In this document: positions 1 through 10,340 of the stretch, in pieces | Position numbering within the stretch: position 1 is the first letter of the stretch | Layout of the letters: each line of letters opens with the position of its first letter | Assembly: GCA_950295325.1 (NCBI GenBank) | Contig: OX485803.1 | Coordinates: forward strand, 50,421,554 to 50,485,553 | Source: Polytrichum commune | Taxonomy: Eukaryota; Streptophyta; Polytrichopsida; Polytrichales; Polytrichaceae | Length of the DNA stretch: 64,000 nt | Direction: 5' to 3' | The notes under the pieces: model-generated | Seen by the model: the letters and a program-made list of their open reading frames with translations, nothing else | Databases searched by the model: none | What the model was told of the DNA's origin: nothing | Program-made: the position numbers and the translations under genes

Positions 1-10
1 AAACCCACTG

Positions 11-545
11 TGCCATACTTGAGGGTTTAAGAGGGCAAACTTCATGACTGCGTCTCCTTGGTCAACTTAACAATTCAGTTCTTTCTGAACGTGAATGCAC
101 TAACATCCATTCACGTGCCACTTCACAGAGCCCAATTACCAAGTATTATTGTCATCTACTGCTGAGTAGTATGAATGTAAGAATCGTGCTATAATTCTTT
201 CTAATAGATGTGCTCAAGGGTGAAGAGTGGTTCTCTGTTTTCATATACTCTGACTCCAGTGAAGGATAAATCTAGAATTAAAAGAATTCGCTATCTAGAG
301 ACACTTTGAAATGATCATCCACAGGATGGTCTGAAATCTGCGCTGCCATACTTGAGGGTTTAAGAGGTCGAACTTCATGAGGGCGTCTCCTTGGTCAAAT
401 TCAGTTTGTGTTCATTAACTTCCATTCATGTGCCTCTTCACTGAGCCCAACTGCCAGATATCATTGTCATCTATTACTCATATTATAAATGTAACGATTA
501 CGCGAAACCTAACCTCAAGGATGAGAGTGATCCTCTGTTTCCACA
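11..545. repeat. Diverged direct tandem duplication, period about 332 bp
   Basis: Two copies begin with the same words (TGCCATACTTGAGGGTTTAA at 11 and at 343). They stay alignable for about 200-240 bases with substitutions and small indels; shared blocks include GCGTCTCCTTGGTCAA and ATTGTCATCTA. On the minus strand the best-kept block can be read in both copies as a short peptide, DQGDA-[VL]-MKF-[AD]-LLNPQVW, so the unit may contain a duplicated exon of the same minus-strand gene as the 696-929 frame. That reading is speculative, because no flanking splice sites are convincing. The window begins inside or just before the first copy. Confidence 0.75.
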
Positions 546-695
546 TGCACAGTATGTCTCCCGCAATGACATATTTTTATACGGAGATATATACATATCC
601 TACAGCATATTGTAGAGTAAGACTCGAAATCATCACAGTTCAGAAATAATGCTCTGAGCAAGAAAATTGGAGTCAGAATTCAGAAATTCAGAAAT

Positions 696-929
696 TCAAT
701 TTACCTCTTTAGGCGGGATGGCATACCGATGGCTCGAATGTCTTGCGGATTCAAGTGCATCTTGCAGGTCACGGAATGCAAAGCGAGAGTCCTTATTGAT
801 GGTGTCTGTGAGTAGACGCCCTGCCACTTCGATGTCGGCCACCACATCTTCATCTTCCTTTACCATTATTCTCCCAAGCTTGTTACAAATCTGAATAACG
901 TAAGAGGCCAAATTTCCTGCGCAGCTCAC
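696..929 (-). CDS. Exon-like open frame of an unrecognised protein (partial)
   Basis: The minus-strand frame reads about 77 codons of balanced, charged, helix-like sequence, with elements such as GNLASYVIQICNKLGRI and AFRDLQDALESARHSSHRYA. It has no in-frame ATG near its start: the first codon of the track is GTG, and the frame stays open upstream into a purine-rich tract (about 930-1000), so it looks like an internal exon. After PPKE the minus strand reads GAG|GTAAAT, a good splice donor, just before the frame ends in a stop. A possible acceptor (CTGCGCAG) lies near 916 but lacks a pyrimidine tract. Composition differs from the AT-rich surroundings. I do not recognise the family. It could be one exon of a gene running left out of the window, or a captured gene fragment. 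Confidence 0.35.
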   Translation of the reverse strand: MSCAGNLASYVIQICNKLGRIMVKEDEDVVADIEVAGRLLTDTINKDSRFAFRDLQDALESARHSSHRYAIPPKEVN

Positions 930-1555
930 ATGCCCATTCCCATCGAGCCCTTTCTCTCTTTTCTCTTCTTTTATTTCCTTCTTTCTTTCTTTTGTCCAAC
1001 CCTACCCTGGCAACATTAACCTCATCAATATTATGCAACACTAAATGCACATCTCAGTCTCTGCATTCCCCTCATCTCCTCACAATCTTCCACACATGCA
1101 GCTACATGGAAATCACATCCTGGTTGAAACATGTGAGCATCCGCATTGCCTTCCCATTTGTTGATTCACACATAAATGGAGCCTCACAAGACGATGATGA
1201 TGCTGGGGTCAATTCTGAACCATATTTTGCAAGAATCGACTTGAAAACCTCGTAAATTTTCAAGGAATGCTACTGAGCGATGATTGGCATGGCGTTAGCG
1301 AGCAATGGATACGGAATTGGGATTCAAGCGATCGTAGCAATGGCCAGCCTCTCTTCCTGCCGGCGTCCGTTCCCTTCCCCCCGCCCCTCTCTCAAATCCA
1401 TGGTAGGTCTACATATGGGAGCCTCTCCCCTTCACACATCTAGAATCTACAGAAAGGGAAGATTTTCTGGCTTTCCTCTCTCTTGAAAGTTTCTGTAGCA
1501 TAATGATAGGTAGCGCGCGGGAAGAACTCCGGGCAGGCCATTGCGGGCAGAAATT
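930..1555. other. Intergenic or intronic stretch with one exon-like start on the plus strand
   Basis: The stretch holds a pyrimidine-rich tract (about 940-1000) and a GC-richer patch at 1280-1410. That patch has ATG at 1280 and reads a Ser/Arg/Pro-rich peptide (CRRPFPSPRPSLKSM) ending at ATG|GTAGGT, a donor-like site. This would suit a first exon with an organelle-targeting leader, but no second exon is visible, so I do not call a gene. Confidence 0.2.
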
Positions 1556-1915
1556 ACGCTAAAATATTGTATTTACAGTAGTGTCATATGGCAGTTCATG
1601 TCAATGTGGTAACTTTTCTAATGACATTTCTTTAGAATAAATTAATGAATATCGTCATCTCCACTTACTTTTGGTTCATCCACTTTTGGTACATTCTGCA
1701 TTCTAATTTATTTGATAAAAATATTGGTTGAAAAATCACTTCATAAGTGACAATAATTGTAATATTGTAAATCTATAATGCCCAATTTTTTTAACAAGCA
1801 ATAACAAATAATGTTAGGTTCACATTTAGTGTCGGTGACACTACACATGCATTTAAAATTATTATTGAGCAACACAAATACAATTGGTAACACCAAATAC
1901 AATTTTTAGTGTAGT
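1556..1915. mobile_element. Probable MITE of the CTACAC...TTTAGTGT family (diverged)
   Basis: The left end reads CTAAAATATTGTATTTACAG followed by TAGTGTCA. The reverse complement of the right end reads CTACACTAAAAATTGTATTT followed by GGTGTTACC. These diverged inverted ends resemble those of the clearer elements at 24.8, 31.2, 40.2 and 45.6 kb. The interior is AT-rich and non-coding. No target duplication is clear. Confidence 0.45.
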
Positions 1916-2803
1916 TCTTCATGTCTGCCTTAACAAAAGCTACACCATATAGTCCTAATATCAATGTGGATTACCAATTACATCTACATGTTGCTATAAA
2001 TTTTGATACAGATTTATCATTTTTTTTTCACTCAAATAAGATACACAAGTAATATGCATGTCAAGGAACATGAACTAACTTAGAGCCAATTCACACAAGT
2101 CCCAAATCCTAAGTTCTTGTTCACTTGGGGTCAATTCTTCATACCACATTTGAACTAAGGTGAGTGTATGAAGGGGTTTATTTGAGGCATTAGCATACGC
2201 AATATAAGGGAGAGGTATAATTTTTCCTCAGTGTGTACACCTAAAAAGATTATTAATCTTTTTGAAGTAAAGTTAGATGTACAAGAGGAGGCCCTACGAT
2301 TTAGAGATTAAAATTGACGATAGATGTGTTAGTTTCATCCACTTCCCGTTTTCACATGGTCATAGTCCTCAATGGCTACCATGCATGTTCTTGTTAGGGT
2401 TTGCATTTGGGTGTTAGGTTTTTACAAACTAGAGGCTCTTGGAGCTCTCATGGGCTTTCTTTAGTTTTGCTCTCTAGATCGTCACAAAGTTATTATGCTC
2501 TTGTCTTTATTTGTTTAATACAATTGTTGACTTACATGCTATGGATGAAATAATGTTCAATGACTTCTCATTGGAAAGTGGAACTAGATGTTATATGTAA
2601 TAGAGGTATAAGCCCAAAATGGTCGCTCATATTTTATTTATGTTTAGTATTTATTTAGAATTGCATTTGGAGTGTTATTGAAACAATCAAAAATATAAAA
2701 AGAGTGAGACTTGGTGTGGTTTATGTTTTAGGCCTTAAGCCTATTTTGTGTGGTTAATTAGAAGCTTAGTGATATTAGGGAGTGTTTTGGTTAAGTGTGT
2801 AGT
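1916..2803. other. AT-rich non-coding stretch
   Basis: No long open frame, RNA gene or repeat structure is recognisable here. It lies between two MITE-like elements. Confidence 0.5.
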
Positions 2804-3059
2804 ATCACTATATTCGTTAATTTGAGACTTTCTCTTGTCTCAAATTAATATATGAACCACAACAACATGGTCTAATGTTTGGGTCGTCCTACCTAAACCA
2901 TCTTGATATGAGTTCTTAATTGGGTTCTTGATATGAACACCCGCTTCAAAGAATTTGCATCTTACAACATTCTCCAATATATGTGTGATTTTATCCATGT
3001 TCTTATATTTGTAACTGTCTCAAAATGCTGAAAAGTCCCAAATTAACGAATATAGTGAT
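2804..3059. mobile_element. MITE with ends ACTATATTCGTTAATTTG, copy 1
   Basis: This is an element of about 255 bp with near-perfect terminal inverted repeats (ACTATATTCGTTAATTTG against the reverse complement of the right end at 3035-3056). Just inside the left end is a perfect hairpin: TTAATTTGAGAC, an 8-nt loop, GTCTCAAATTAA. The whole element is present again in the opposite orientation at 48813-49063 with very high similarity, and its hairpin end again at 57919. There is no coding capacity. The ends resemble those of Tc1/mariner-pogo MITEs, but the target duplication is not resolved. Confidence 0.85.
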
Positions 3060-3394
3060 TAGTGTTTGATGAAGCAAGGGGAAGGGCCTTAGATTTAAAT
3101 GTTTGATTTAGAACATGTTCTTGTTGGTTTTGGGGGTGAGGGTTTAGTGGATAGGATAAGGTCCTACTAAGTAGGAGAAGGTTAAGGGGTTTGTGGTTTG
3201 GGTGCACTCTTCTCTTCTCTTCTCTTCTCTTCTCTCTCTCTTCTTGAGGATCTAGAGCTCTTAGAGCTAGAAAAAAAATGTGTGAATTAGGTAAGGAGGT
3301 TTGAGGGGAATTAGTGAAATTAAGTAGGGAAATTAGGTAGGGGGTTTGGAAAAATTAGTGGAATTAGGTAGGGCTTAGTGGGATTAATTAGGAA
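3060..3394 (-). repeat. Distal part of core-repeat family copy A, with a (TCTTC)n microsatellite
   Basis: This is purine-rich DNA on the plus strand with repeated words such as GAATTAGGTAGGG. It includes a (TCTTC)n tract at about 3208-3240. It probably belongs to the same large repeat as the minisatellite and conserved core to the right, read on the minus strand. It has no coding signal. Confidence 0.35.
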
Positions 3395-3870
3395 TCTGGT
3401 TGAAGGGCAGCTGCCGAAGGCTCAAAGGCAATTCTGGTTGAAGGGTAGCTGCCGAAGGCTCAAAGGCGATTCTGGTTGAGGGCAGCTGCCGAAGGCTCAA
3501 AGGCAATTCTGGTTGAGGGCAGCTACCGAAGGCTCAAGGGCAATTCTGGTTGAGAGCAACTGCCGAAGGCTCAAAGGCAATTTTGGTTGAAGGGTAGCTA
3601 CCGAAGGCTCAAAGGCGATTCTGGTTGAGGGCAGCTGCCGAAGGCTCAAAGGCAATTCTGGTTGAGGGCAGCTGCCGAAGGCTCAAAGGGAATTCTGGTT
3701 AAAGGGCAGCTGCCGAAGGCTCAAAGGGAATTATGGTTAGAGGGCAGCTGCCGAAGGCTCAAAGGGAATTCTGGTTGAGGGCAGTTGCCGAAGGCTCAAA
3801 GGCGACTCTGGTTGAAAGGCAGTTGCCGAGGGCTCAAAGGGAATTTTGGTTTGAAGGGTAGCTGTTTGAA
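3395..3870. repeat. Minisatellite, about 12.5 copies of a 37-38-bp unit
   Basis: The unit starts TCTGGTTGAGGGCAGCTGCC and continues GAAGGCTCAAAGGCAAT. About twelve full copies and a degenerate last copy are visible, with 0-5 changes each. Unit length alternates between 37 and 38 bp, so a reading frame is not maintained and the array is unlikely to code. It lies inside repeat copy A, 330 bp from that copy's conserved core, which sits at 4197-4254. Confidence 0.95.
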
Positions 3871-4260
3871 GGACCGAGGTGATATAAGGGGAGGAGCCGT
3901 AGAGTTACACTAGACTAGGTGCTAGTTGGTTAAGTAGGTTGTGACCTAATAGTAATTAGATAATTAGTTCATTAGCAAGCTAGGTGACTACAAGGCATTA
4001 GTAGGTGGAATTAGGGGGTGGATTTGTGGTTGAGTTGTGTGGGATTGTAATTAGGGACGCTAATAGTGCCATTACGGAGAAGAGTGTTTCTTAACACTTG
4101 TAACCTTGTTATGGAATGAATTGGGGTGCCAAACATTGATGTGAAATGCAATGGAAATTAATGACATTGGAATGATTTAGCTAGGTTAGTCTGACTATGA
4201 TCCCCACTCCCTCACCCGGACTAGGACGCTTAAGGGTGTGTGGTTTGGCCTCACAAGAGG
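3871..4260 (-). repeat. Core-repeat family, copy A (proximal part and conserved core, minus strand)
   Basis: Read on the minus strand, 4254-4197 carries the conserved core (GTGAGGCC, then CACCC, TTAAGCGTCCTAGTCC, GGGTG, then the far arm). It is followed at about 4140-4080 by words shared with the copies at 62.5 and 63.5 kb (ATTCATTCCATAACAAGG, then a GTACAAG-like word and a TTGAAAAATG-like word in diverged form). The copy runs leftward through pyrimidine-rich DNA into the minisatellite. No protein is encoded. Confidence 0.7.
4197..4254 (-). other. Conserved foldable core, copy A
   Basis: The inner stem is CACCC/GGGTG (plus-strand 4213-4217 and 4234-4238) around a 16-nt loop. The outer arms are GTGAGGCC (4247-4254, minus strand) and a weaker partner at 4197-4205 (GGGGATCAT on the minus strand), which pairs at the ends but has two mismatches. 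Confidence 0.6.
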
Positions 4261-6090
4261 CCTATATTAATTCATGGTAGTGGAGGCATTTATCACATTA
4301 AATTGAAAAGCTTAATATAAATACATGAGTCCATTTTCTAGCATACCATTAGTATGTAAACATATGTTTTTTGTCTCTATAAACTTCTCGTATATATAGG
4401 GGTTTAATTTCATAGTGACCCACACACGTCATTTGGGATTCCAATGAAGAGAGTACCCCCCCCCCTTTGTCAATTTGTGTAATCTCAATTGTTAAGAGCA
4501 TAGAAATTGACACTTACCATTTCACACGGGTCTCAAGCTCTAAGTCCCAAGTATGACACAGATGCCTACATGGCAACACCTTTTAGAGATGAGGCTCGGG
4601 ACTAGTGTTAAGAATTGTGTCTAGCAAAAAGCTAGACCCAACTCACAACATAAGTCCCATAAAACCCATACTTTAATGAGCTATTGAGGCTCAAAAGTTG
4701 GGACTTTGCCTCCGTGTTGGGACTTGTTGACATGAGTGGGATTTGAAACTTGGGACCCCACGTGAACCAACGTTTACTTGGGGGGGGGGGGGAAATGATA
4801 TTCTAGATATAGAGTTATACATGTGTGTAACTCCAAATAGTCATTCACACTAATTTAGGACTAATCGGCAGTGCCGTAATCCCATGTAAAGACTTGACAA
4901 CTTTCTTGCATTGGAATGATAGGTGCTCTCTTAACCGTGACTTAATATGTCTTAAGAGAGCACATTGCATGTTTCCAAAAAAAATTATGGAAATCATATA
5001 TAATCATAATTCTTCTTCAATAGCATATTTGACATCTAAATCAACTTCAAAGACCTTGTATCGTTGTTGTTGAAATGACAGTTTTAATGAATTTTAGAGA
5101 TTTGTTTAACCTAAAAAACTTGTCATCAAATTGATCATTTTTGTTTAAAATATATTGACTATTGGACAATAGTTTGACTAAACGTCCTTAGGACTATAAA
5201 TTGTTTGCTGCTCGTCTAGTGAGACCTTCTTGAAATGACTCATGCCTTAAATGCCTATATGTTGGCCACCCCATAATGGTCTTGAAGGATTTTTGAGAAT
5301 TTTTATCTCCACATCCAATGAGTGAATGCCAAATCCAACCATATAGATGGTTTCCAAATGTTTAGAGCGTATGCTTAGGTGAGGAGTGTCTTAGAAGTTC
5401 TCAAGCATTCTAAGTATCTCCATCTTGGATATTATAAGGTTTATGTGACAAGGTGTACAAATAATGGGAAATATTTCACCCTAAGTTCTTATCATACTTT
5501 GTTTGGGTGTATTAAATTTGATAATTTAACATCAAAAAGTGACTTCAAATACCAACTACATGCAACTTACAAATCCCACAAATACAACAATTTGAATTTG
5601 TGAGCATGGCCCTTGCTATGAAAATTGGACATTCTTAGATCAAATCTCAATCTTTTGATGAATGTGCATGTAGACCTTAAACTCTAAATCCCAACAATAT
5701 ATGTCATAAGACTATATGAGAATTTCAAAAAACATCATTGCATGATTCCAAAATTAGAGAGAGATACAACCTCAACAACCAACATAACAAATATCAAGCA
5801 TGAGTGTGGTATGCTTACATTGGTGGGCCAGGAAGCCCAAATATCCCCAACTGGTATGGACTTTAGAAATTCTAGAGAACTTCTATCTAGCCCGATTTGT
5901 AGGGGTTTTTTTCACTTATGGATTCCAAATGAGCACCCAACATATTAAAGAAGAAGAAGATGATTCTTGATCAAATTTAAATACCTAGAACCACAAAAAG
6001 ACATGCATTTTGGTACATTAATTGGGTTTCTTAGGAATTTAAGAGTTGACCACAAACCCATCACAAATTAATATAGCGATATAGTTTTAG
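4261..6090. other. AT-rich non-coding stretch with two G/C homopolymers
   Basis: The stretch contains a C run at about 4456-4465 and a G run at about 4780-4792. The reading frames present (for example near 5379-5603 and 5742-5948) show no codon bias or recognisable motif. I see no gene. Confidence 0.5.
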
Positions 6091-6093
6091 TTT

Positions 6094-6124
6094 GGATGGA
6101 TGAGAGGTATGTTTGCTTACAGTT
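6094..6124 (+). repeat. Solitary end-like sequence of the GAGAGGTATGCTT family
   Basis: GGATGGATGAGAGGTATGTT matches the arms of the inverted-repeat elements at 41.3 and 50.1 kb and the solitary arm at 46.7 kb. No partner arm is visible within 500 bp. Confidence 0.4.
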
Positions 6125-6128
6125 GTTG

Positions 6129-6455
6129 TGGTTGCGATAGGAATCCATTATATCCATATTGTATTGGATATCAATAGGACTAGAGATAAGATTATACAAG
6201 CATATAGACATACACAAAGGCATATGAACAGTGCTTGGAGTGAGATGATCTCAAGCTCTCCTTGCTTTGCCTTTTATTGTTTTTTTATTCTTTTCATTGG
6301 TTCATACAAACAATATGGGATAACTCTTATCCTCTTTGGACTAGCACTATAGCCTTATTGTAACCTTATCTCATGTTTTTTCCATTACATTTCTATCAAC
6401 TACAAGCAATCTAATGCTCTACCTTCTACACTCTCACTTTGTTAGTCAAAAACTT
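6129..6455 (-). mobile_element. Copia 3' LTR, degenerate (minus strand)
   Basis: Directly after the RNase H reading frame, the minus strand reads GTGTAGAAGGTAGAGCATTA and continues with blocks that recur after the second copia copy at 24530-24780. Shared blocks include GAAGGTAGAGCAT, GCTAGTCCAAAGA-like, AGAGTTATCCCATATTGTTT and the CTTTGTGTA...TATGCTTGT...ATCTCTAGTC words. This pattern, common to two independent pol copies just downstream of RNase H, marks the LTR start. The far boundary is not visible. Confidence 0.65.
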
Positions 6456-7729
6456 CTAAACCCATTGCCTTTGTTAATGCTTGGTGCCTATCCTTTGCAA
6501 GTGGTTTGGTTAGCACGTCTGCTATCATATCCTCCGTTAGACAATACTTCAAACATATCTCATGGTTTTCTAGTTTATCTCTAATAAAGTGATGTTGTAA
6601 TTCGATATATTTGGTGGGAGAATGGTGTTTGGGATTCTTTGCAAGTGCTATGCATCCTTCATTGTCGCACATGATGGATGTCAATCATTTTTACATGTAT
6701 CCCACATCCATAAAAAGTTGCCTAAACCAAACCACTTCCTTCGTGCAATGGTTAGTGGCCATGTACTCCACCTCCGTCGTAGATAATGCAAAGTTTGGTT
6801 TTTTTTTGCATTTCCACGAAATGACTCCAACACCAACAAAAAATACACATCCCGTGGCAGTTCGTCGGTCTTTTACATTCCCGTCCAATCCGCATCACAA
6901 AATCCTTTCAAGGCAATATCCTTGCCTCTGAGATATAATTTGAAGTCCAAAGTGTCTTTCAATGCAGTAGACCGGCCTTTGACATGAATTGACTCACTAT
7001 ACTCACCGCAAATGTAATATCGGCCCTCGTGGCCACCATTGTACACATGAGATATCCTTACCCGACCCTGTATAGAACACCTTCCATTCCCCTTTGCACA
7101 TTCCCAAATTCTTCATCCGAAAGTTTTAATAATTTTGAATTCACATCGAACAGAGTTCCAACCGGTTTGCATTTTTCCATGTTGAAACGCTTTAGGACCT
7201 CCTTCATGTAACTCCTTTGGTTCATGGTGATGGTATGGGCTTCTCTATTCCTCTTAAATTCCACTCCTAAGCAATAATGTAATTAACTGAGATTGCTCAT
7301 CTTCAATTCCTTCTCGAGCTTCATTTTGAGCCACTTCAATTGGATTACATTACTTGCAAATATGATCAAAACATCCACGTAGATAATTGCCACAAATATA
7401 TACTCATCCGTTTGTTTGACGTACAACGAATGATCCGCTTGGCTTTCACAAAAGCCCTCATTAATGAAAAACGAGTTGATACAGTGGTACCATGTCCTCG
7501 GCGATTGCTTGAGCCCGTACAAACTTTCTTAAATTTGCACATAAGGTGTTTTTTTCCCCTCTTGTACGAAACCCTCCGGTTGATCCATGTAAATCTTCAC
7601 CTTCAATACTCCATTCAAAAATGTAGTATTTATGTCCATTTGGTGGATCTCCCAATCTATGGCCGCTCTTAACGTGATAATGCATCTCTCAACCGTTATG
7701 GGATAACTGGCTTCTTGTTCCTCCACAGC
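6442..7729 (-). pseudogene. Ty1/copia pol remnant: reverse transcriptase and RNase H
   Basis: The minus-strand frames give, in order, RT pieces (AAIDWEIHQMDINTTFLNG, MDQPEGFVQEGKK, MYGLKQSPRTWYHCINSFF, the catalytic region, GTLFDVNSKLLKLSDEEFG) and RNase H pieces (DRRTATGCVFFVGVGVISW, LSTTEVEYMA, MCDNEGCIALAKNP, EDMIADVLTKPLAKDRHQAL). This is the standard copia order, ending at RNase H as expected. The catalytic YVDD box reads YVDV near 7375, which would inactivate the enzyme. Frames shift several times and stops interrupt them. The RT start (the block before RCIITL, including ETFAPVAKF) is missing at the right edge near 7700, where unrelated sequence joins. Gag, protease and integrase are absent. 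The family is the same as the copy at 23.0-24.5 kb. It is a dead copy. Confidence 0.93.
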
Positions 7730-9221
7730 TGCTTCGTCAACCTCGCCACCTTTTCTGCTCCTGTTGACAACTTTCCCATTTTACTCTGCCCCATTGAGGT
7801 GTTCCCGTAAATGAATTCTTCGTCCACGCAATTGTTGAGGCAGATTTCTTGGTAACACTTTTACGAGGACCTGCTCACCAATATCAACTAGATGCAAGTC
7901 TTCACAAATCAGCTCTGATTGCTAGATTGAAGACTGACAGACGGGGAAAGACATCATTCTCGGCGAGATAGAACACAAATTATACATAATAATTCCCCTT
8001 CTGTTATTATCTCGAGAATCCTGCTACGCTCGGGAGATCGAAGCACCTTCTCCCATGGACTCTACTTAGATAAGCTCTCTTTGTGTTAACACATCTGCTT
8101 CATTATAGAGGTAATTTCTGATTATGTTTCCAAGAGTAGTTGACTCCAACTCGGAGATCAATCGCAGATAAATTCTTTTCTTTCTTTACTCAACTCCTTG
8201 AACTGAAGAGATGATTTTGAGAACTTAACATATTAATCAAACTCCTCCTGATATGATTCCACTCCATTCACTCCCAGTTTGTTGATTAATTAACTCATAC
8301 AACCAACTATTACTTCTGGGAAGACAATTCTTTCAATCACTTCAACTTAGACAGAAGAGTATTGTGGCATAATTGTATCCAAAGAACGTAGTTTCACATC
8401 TGATTTCAGACACGTCAACACCTCAAAGTGCATTCAGTGGATTGAATTAAGCCCGGATAGTCATACTTGATTCATACTAGTGACACTTCCGTCTCAATTA
8501 ATTGAAAGTTTCACACTCTCAAGACATACATTCTTATCGTTAGTAATTCAACTGACGGTTTCTTTATTTGTTTGAAGTTGTTTTGTTGAACTCAATGTGA
8601 GTGAATCAAACACTCATCTTACATAAAAACTTCTCACTCAGAGAAGAAGATCAGTAAGGAATTAGACTACCATTCCTCACACATATTGAAGTGCACCGCT
8701 CATACTGTATTTGAAGTATGTAACATTCTCATATAAAATGGAGTTAAGTGCGGTGAGGATATGAGGCAACTGGATCGTAGCCCAACGTGTGTCCAGAAGA
8801 GCATACACAATTGGATTCAAGGGCTTCACACCCTGAACTTCCTCTTTTGAAAGCACAACCTTAAAAATACTATCAAAGAGACTCGGAACTTATTCTACAA
8901 ACACGAGTCCCTCATTCCTCTAAGCAAGAGTGTCACACTCCCGACTTGAATTCTAATCAAATCACAAGACTATCAATTCCAACATATGAGACCACGCTTG
9001 TACAAAGATAGGTGATTGAAACGCATATTGATATATTTCAAAATATGGATTACAAAAGAATTAAGGGTTTCACACCCAATTACTTCTGGGAATCAGAGGA
9101 GATGACAAACAAATTTTGTAGAAAATCTACTCTCTTCACGAGAGGAAGCTAAAAATTGATTCCCCCTTTGTTTTCTCCCTACTCCTTCTTATCTTCCTCC
9201 ACCGAAAGGTTGTGTCTGACC
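7730..9221 (-). mobile_element. Non-coding internal region of a second LTR-type element (putative)
   Basis: This 1.5-kb stretch lies between the truncated pol and a primer-binding motif at its right end. It has no open frame of note but repeats short phrases (TTACTTCTGGGAA near 8313 and 9078; GGGTTTCACACCCA near 9063 and GGGCTTCACACCCT near 8820). That fits a large non-coding leader of a retrotransposon, or a non-autonomous LARD-like element that ends at 7730. The left boundary is uncertain. Confidence 0.35.
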
Positions 9222-9241
9222 ATAGCTCTGATACCAAAATG
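9222..9241 (-). other. tRNA-iMet-type primer-binding site next to an LTR end
   Basis: The minus strand reads CA-TTTTGGTATCAGAGCTAT. GGTATCAGAGC is the standard plant copia primer-binding site, complementary to the 3' end of initiator tRNA-Met, and the preceding CA is the expected LTR terminus. The 5' LTR should therefore lie to the right of 9241 and the internal region to the left. No second LTR was found to measure its length. Confidence 0.7.
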
Positions 9242-10020
9242 CTTCATCTAATTATCACATGTCAATTTCATGACTCATGATATCTTCTATACTACGGTCA
9301 GCATGGAGATTCATATCCCACTTGCTTGTTTCCCTTCCTAAGTTACTAATTGCCTATTTCTTCATTGTTTTGAGAGTCTTGAGTATAATTTGTCATTCAT
9401 CTGTTCTTCAAGACCAAAAACTACGCTTTCTATCCAAAAAATGGTATCACAGTTTCTCTCAATCATTTTGTATTATTTGTGAACCTCCGATGTGTGCAAC
9501 AATTTGGATCAAGCATTTAGGGATTGCAATTGTTGCAAGTTCTAAGGGTTGCAAGTTCTAGGAGCAAGCATGGAGATTGGTTTATGTTGTTATTAAAAAA
9601 GAACCAATAATAAGTGGACTTACAATCTTATGGATCATTTGATGTAGATTTGGAAATAATAATTGCTTTAGCTTCTATGACATGTATTTCAAGACTTAGA
9701 TGCTTAGGACTTACATCTAGGGGATGAAAAGTCTTTAACAACATTATTAATGAATGCTAGGATTTTCCAGTACACATATGACAAAGGTTCATTAGTATTC
9801 TAAAATATATTTGTATATTTATGTTAATAAATGTATTTTTTTTACTTAGACATATTGTCACTTGTATTTTTATCATTAAAATTGTGTATGTATTTTTTTA
9901 TTTTACCAAAATAACTTGTATATAGGGTATTTTAGAGTATGTTGCAAGCGCACGTGGTTCTTGGTTTTTAATGAAAGGTGCACCCCTTGGGAATAAAAAA
10001 TATATATAGTTGAGAATGAT
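9242..10020. other. AT-rich stretch, possible LTR remains, no gene
   Basis: The sequence after the primer-binding motif should be LTR on the minus strand. A second weaker motif (ATGGTATCACAGTT, plus strand, about 9451-9464) follows TCCAAAAA and resembles a mutated primer-binding site of another element. The duplicated phrase GTTGCAAGTTCTA occurs at about 9532-9560. Confidence 0.3.
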
Positions 10021-10340
10021 TTGCCTTACGAGAATTACAACGAGACTCTTGCAACTGTTGACAAAGCATTGCAAGAGCTTTCTTTGAAGACGGCAAGAGG
10101 ATGGATGAGCGCACCATATAGGACCTCCAAAAAAAGGTCGGTTGAAGTTCGTATTGAGAAAGAACATGCTATTAATCAGTCAAGTGTTTGGGAGAGGAGA
10201 TTCAACAAACTTTGAAGAAAACACTTGGAGAGGATTAACATATACCAAAACATGGCTATTAAGTTCATCAAATTGCAACTTAGAGTGACCAAGTTGGAGA
10301 GGCAACTTTAGTGAAAGAACGACTAATTTCGTTTTCGAAT
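10021..10340 (+). other. Open frame fragment, function not recognised
   Basis: A plus-strand frame of about 64 codons, broken by a stop and then reading on (KHLERINIYQNMAIKF, LQLRVTKLERQL), has the look of a charged coiled-coil protein fragment. It shows no domain motif. It may be a decayed TE or gene piece. Confidence 0.2.

Noticed and set aside
3395-3870. Minisatellite considered as a CRISPR-like array or a coding repeat
   Set aside because: Units are directly adjacent without spacers, and the 37/38-bp alternation breaks any reading frame; the genome is a plant.
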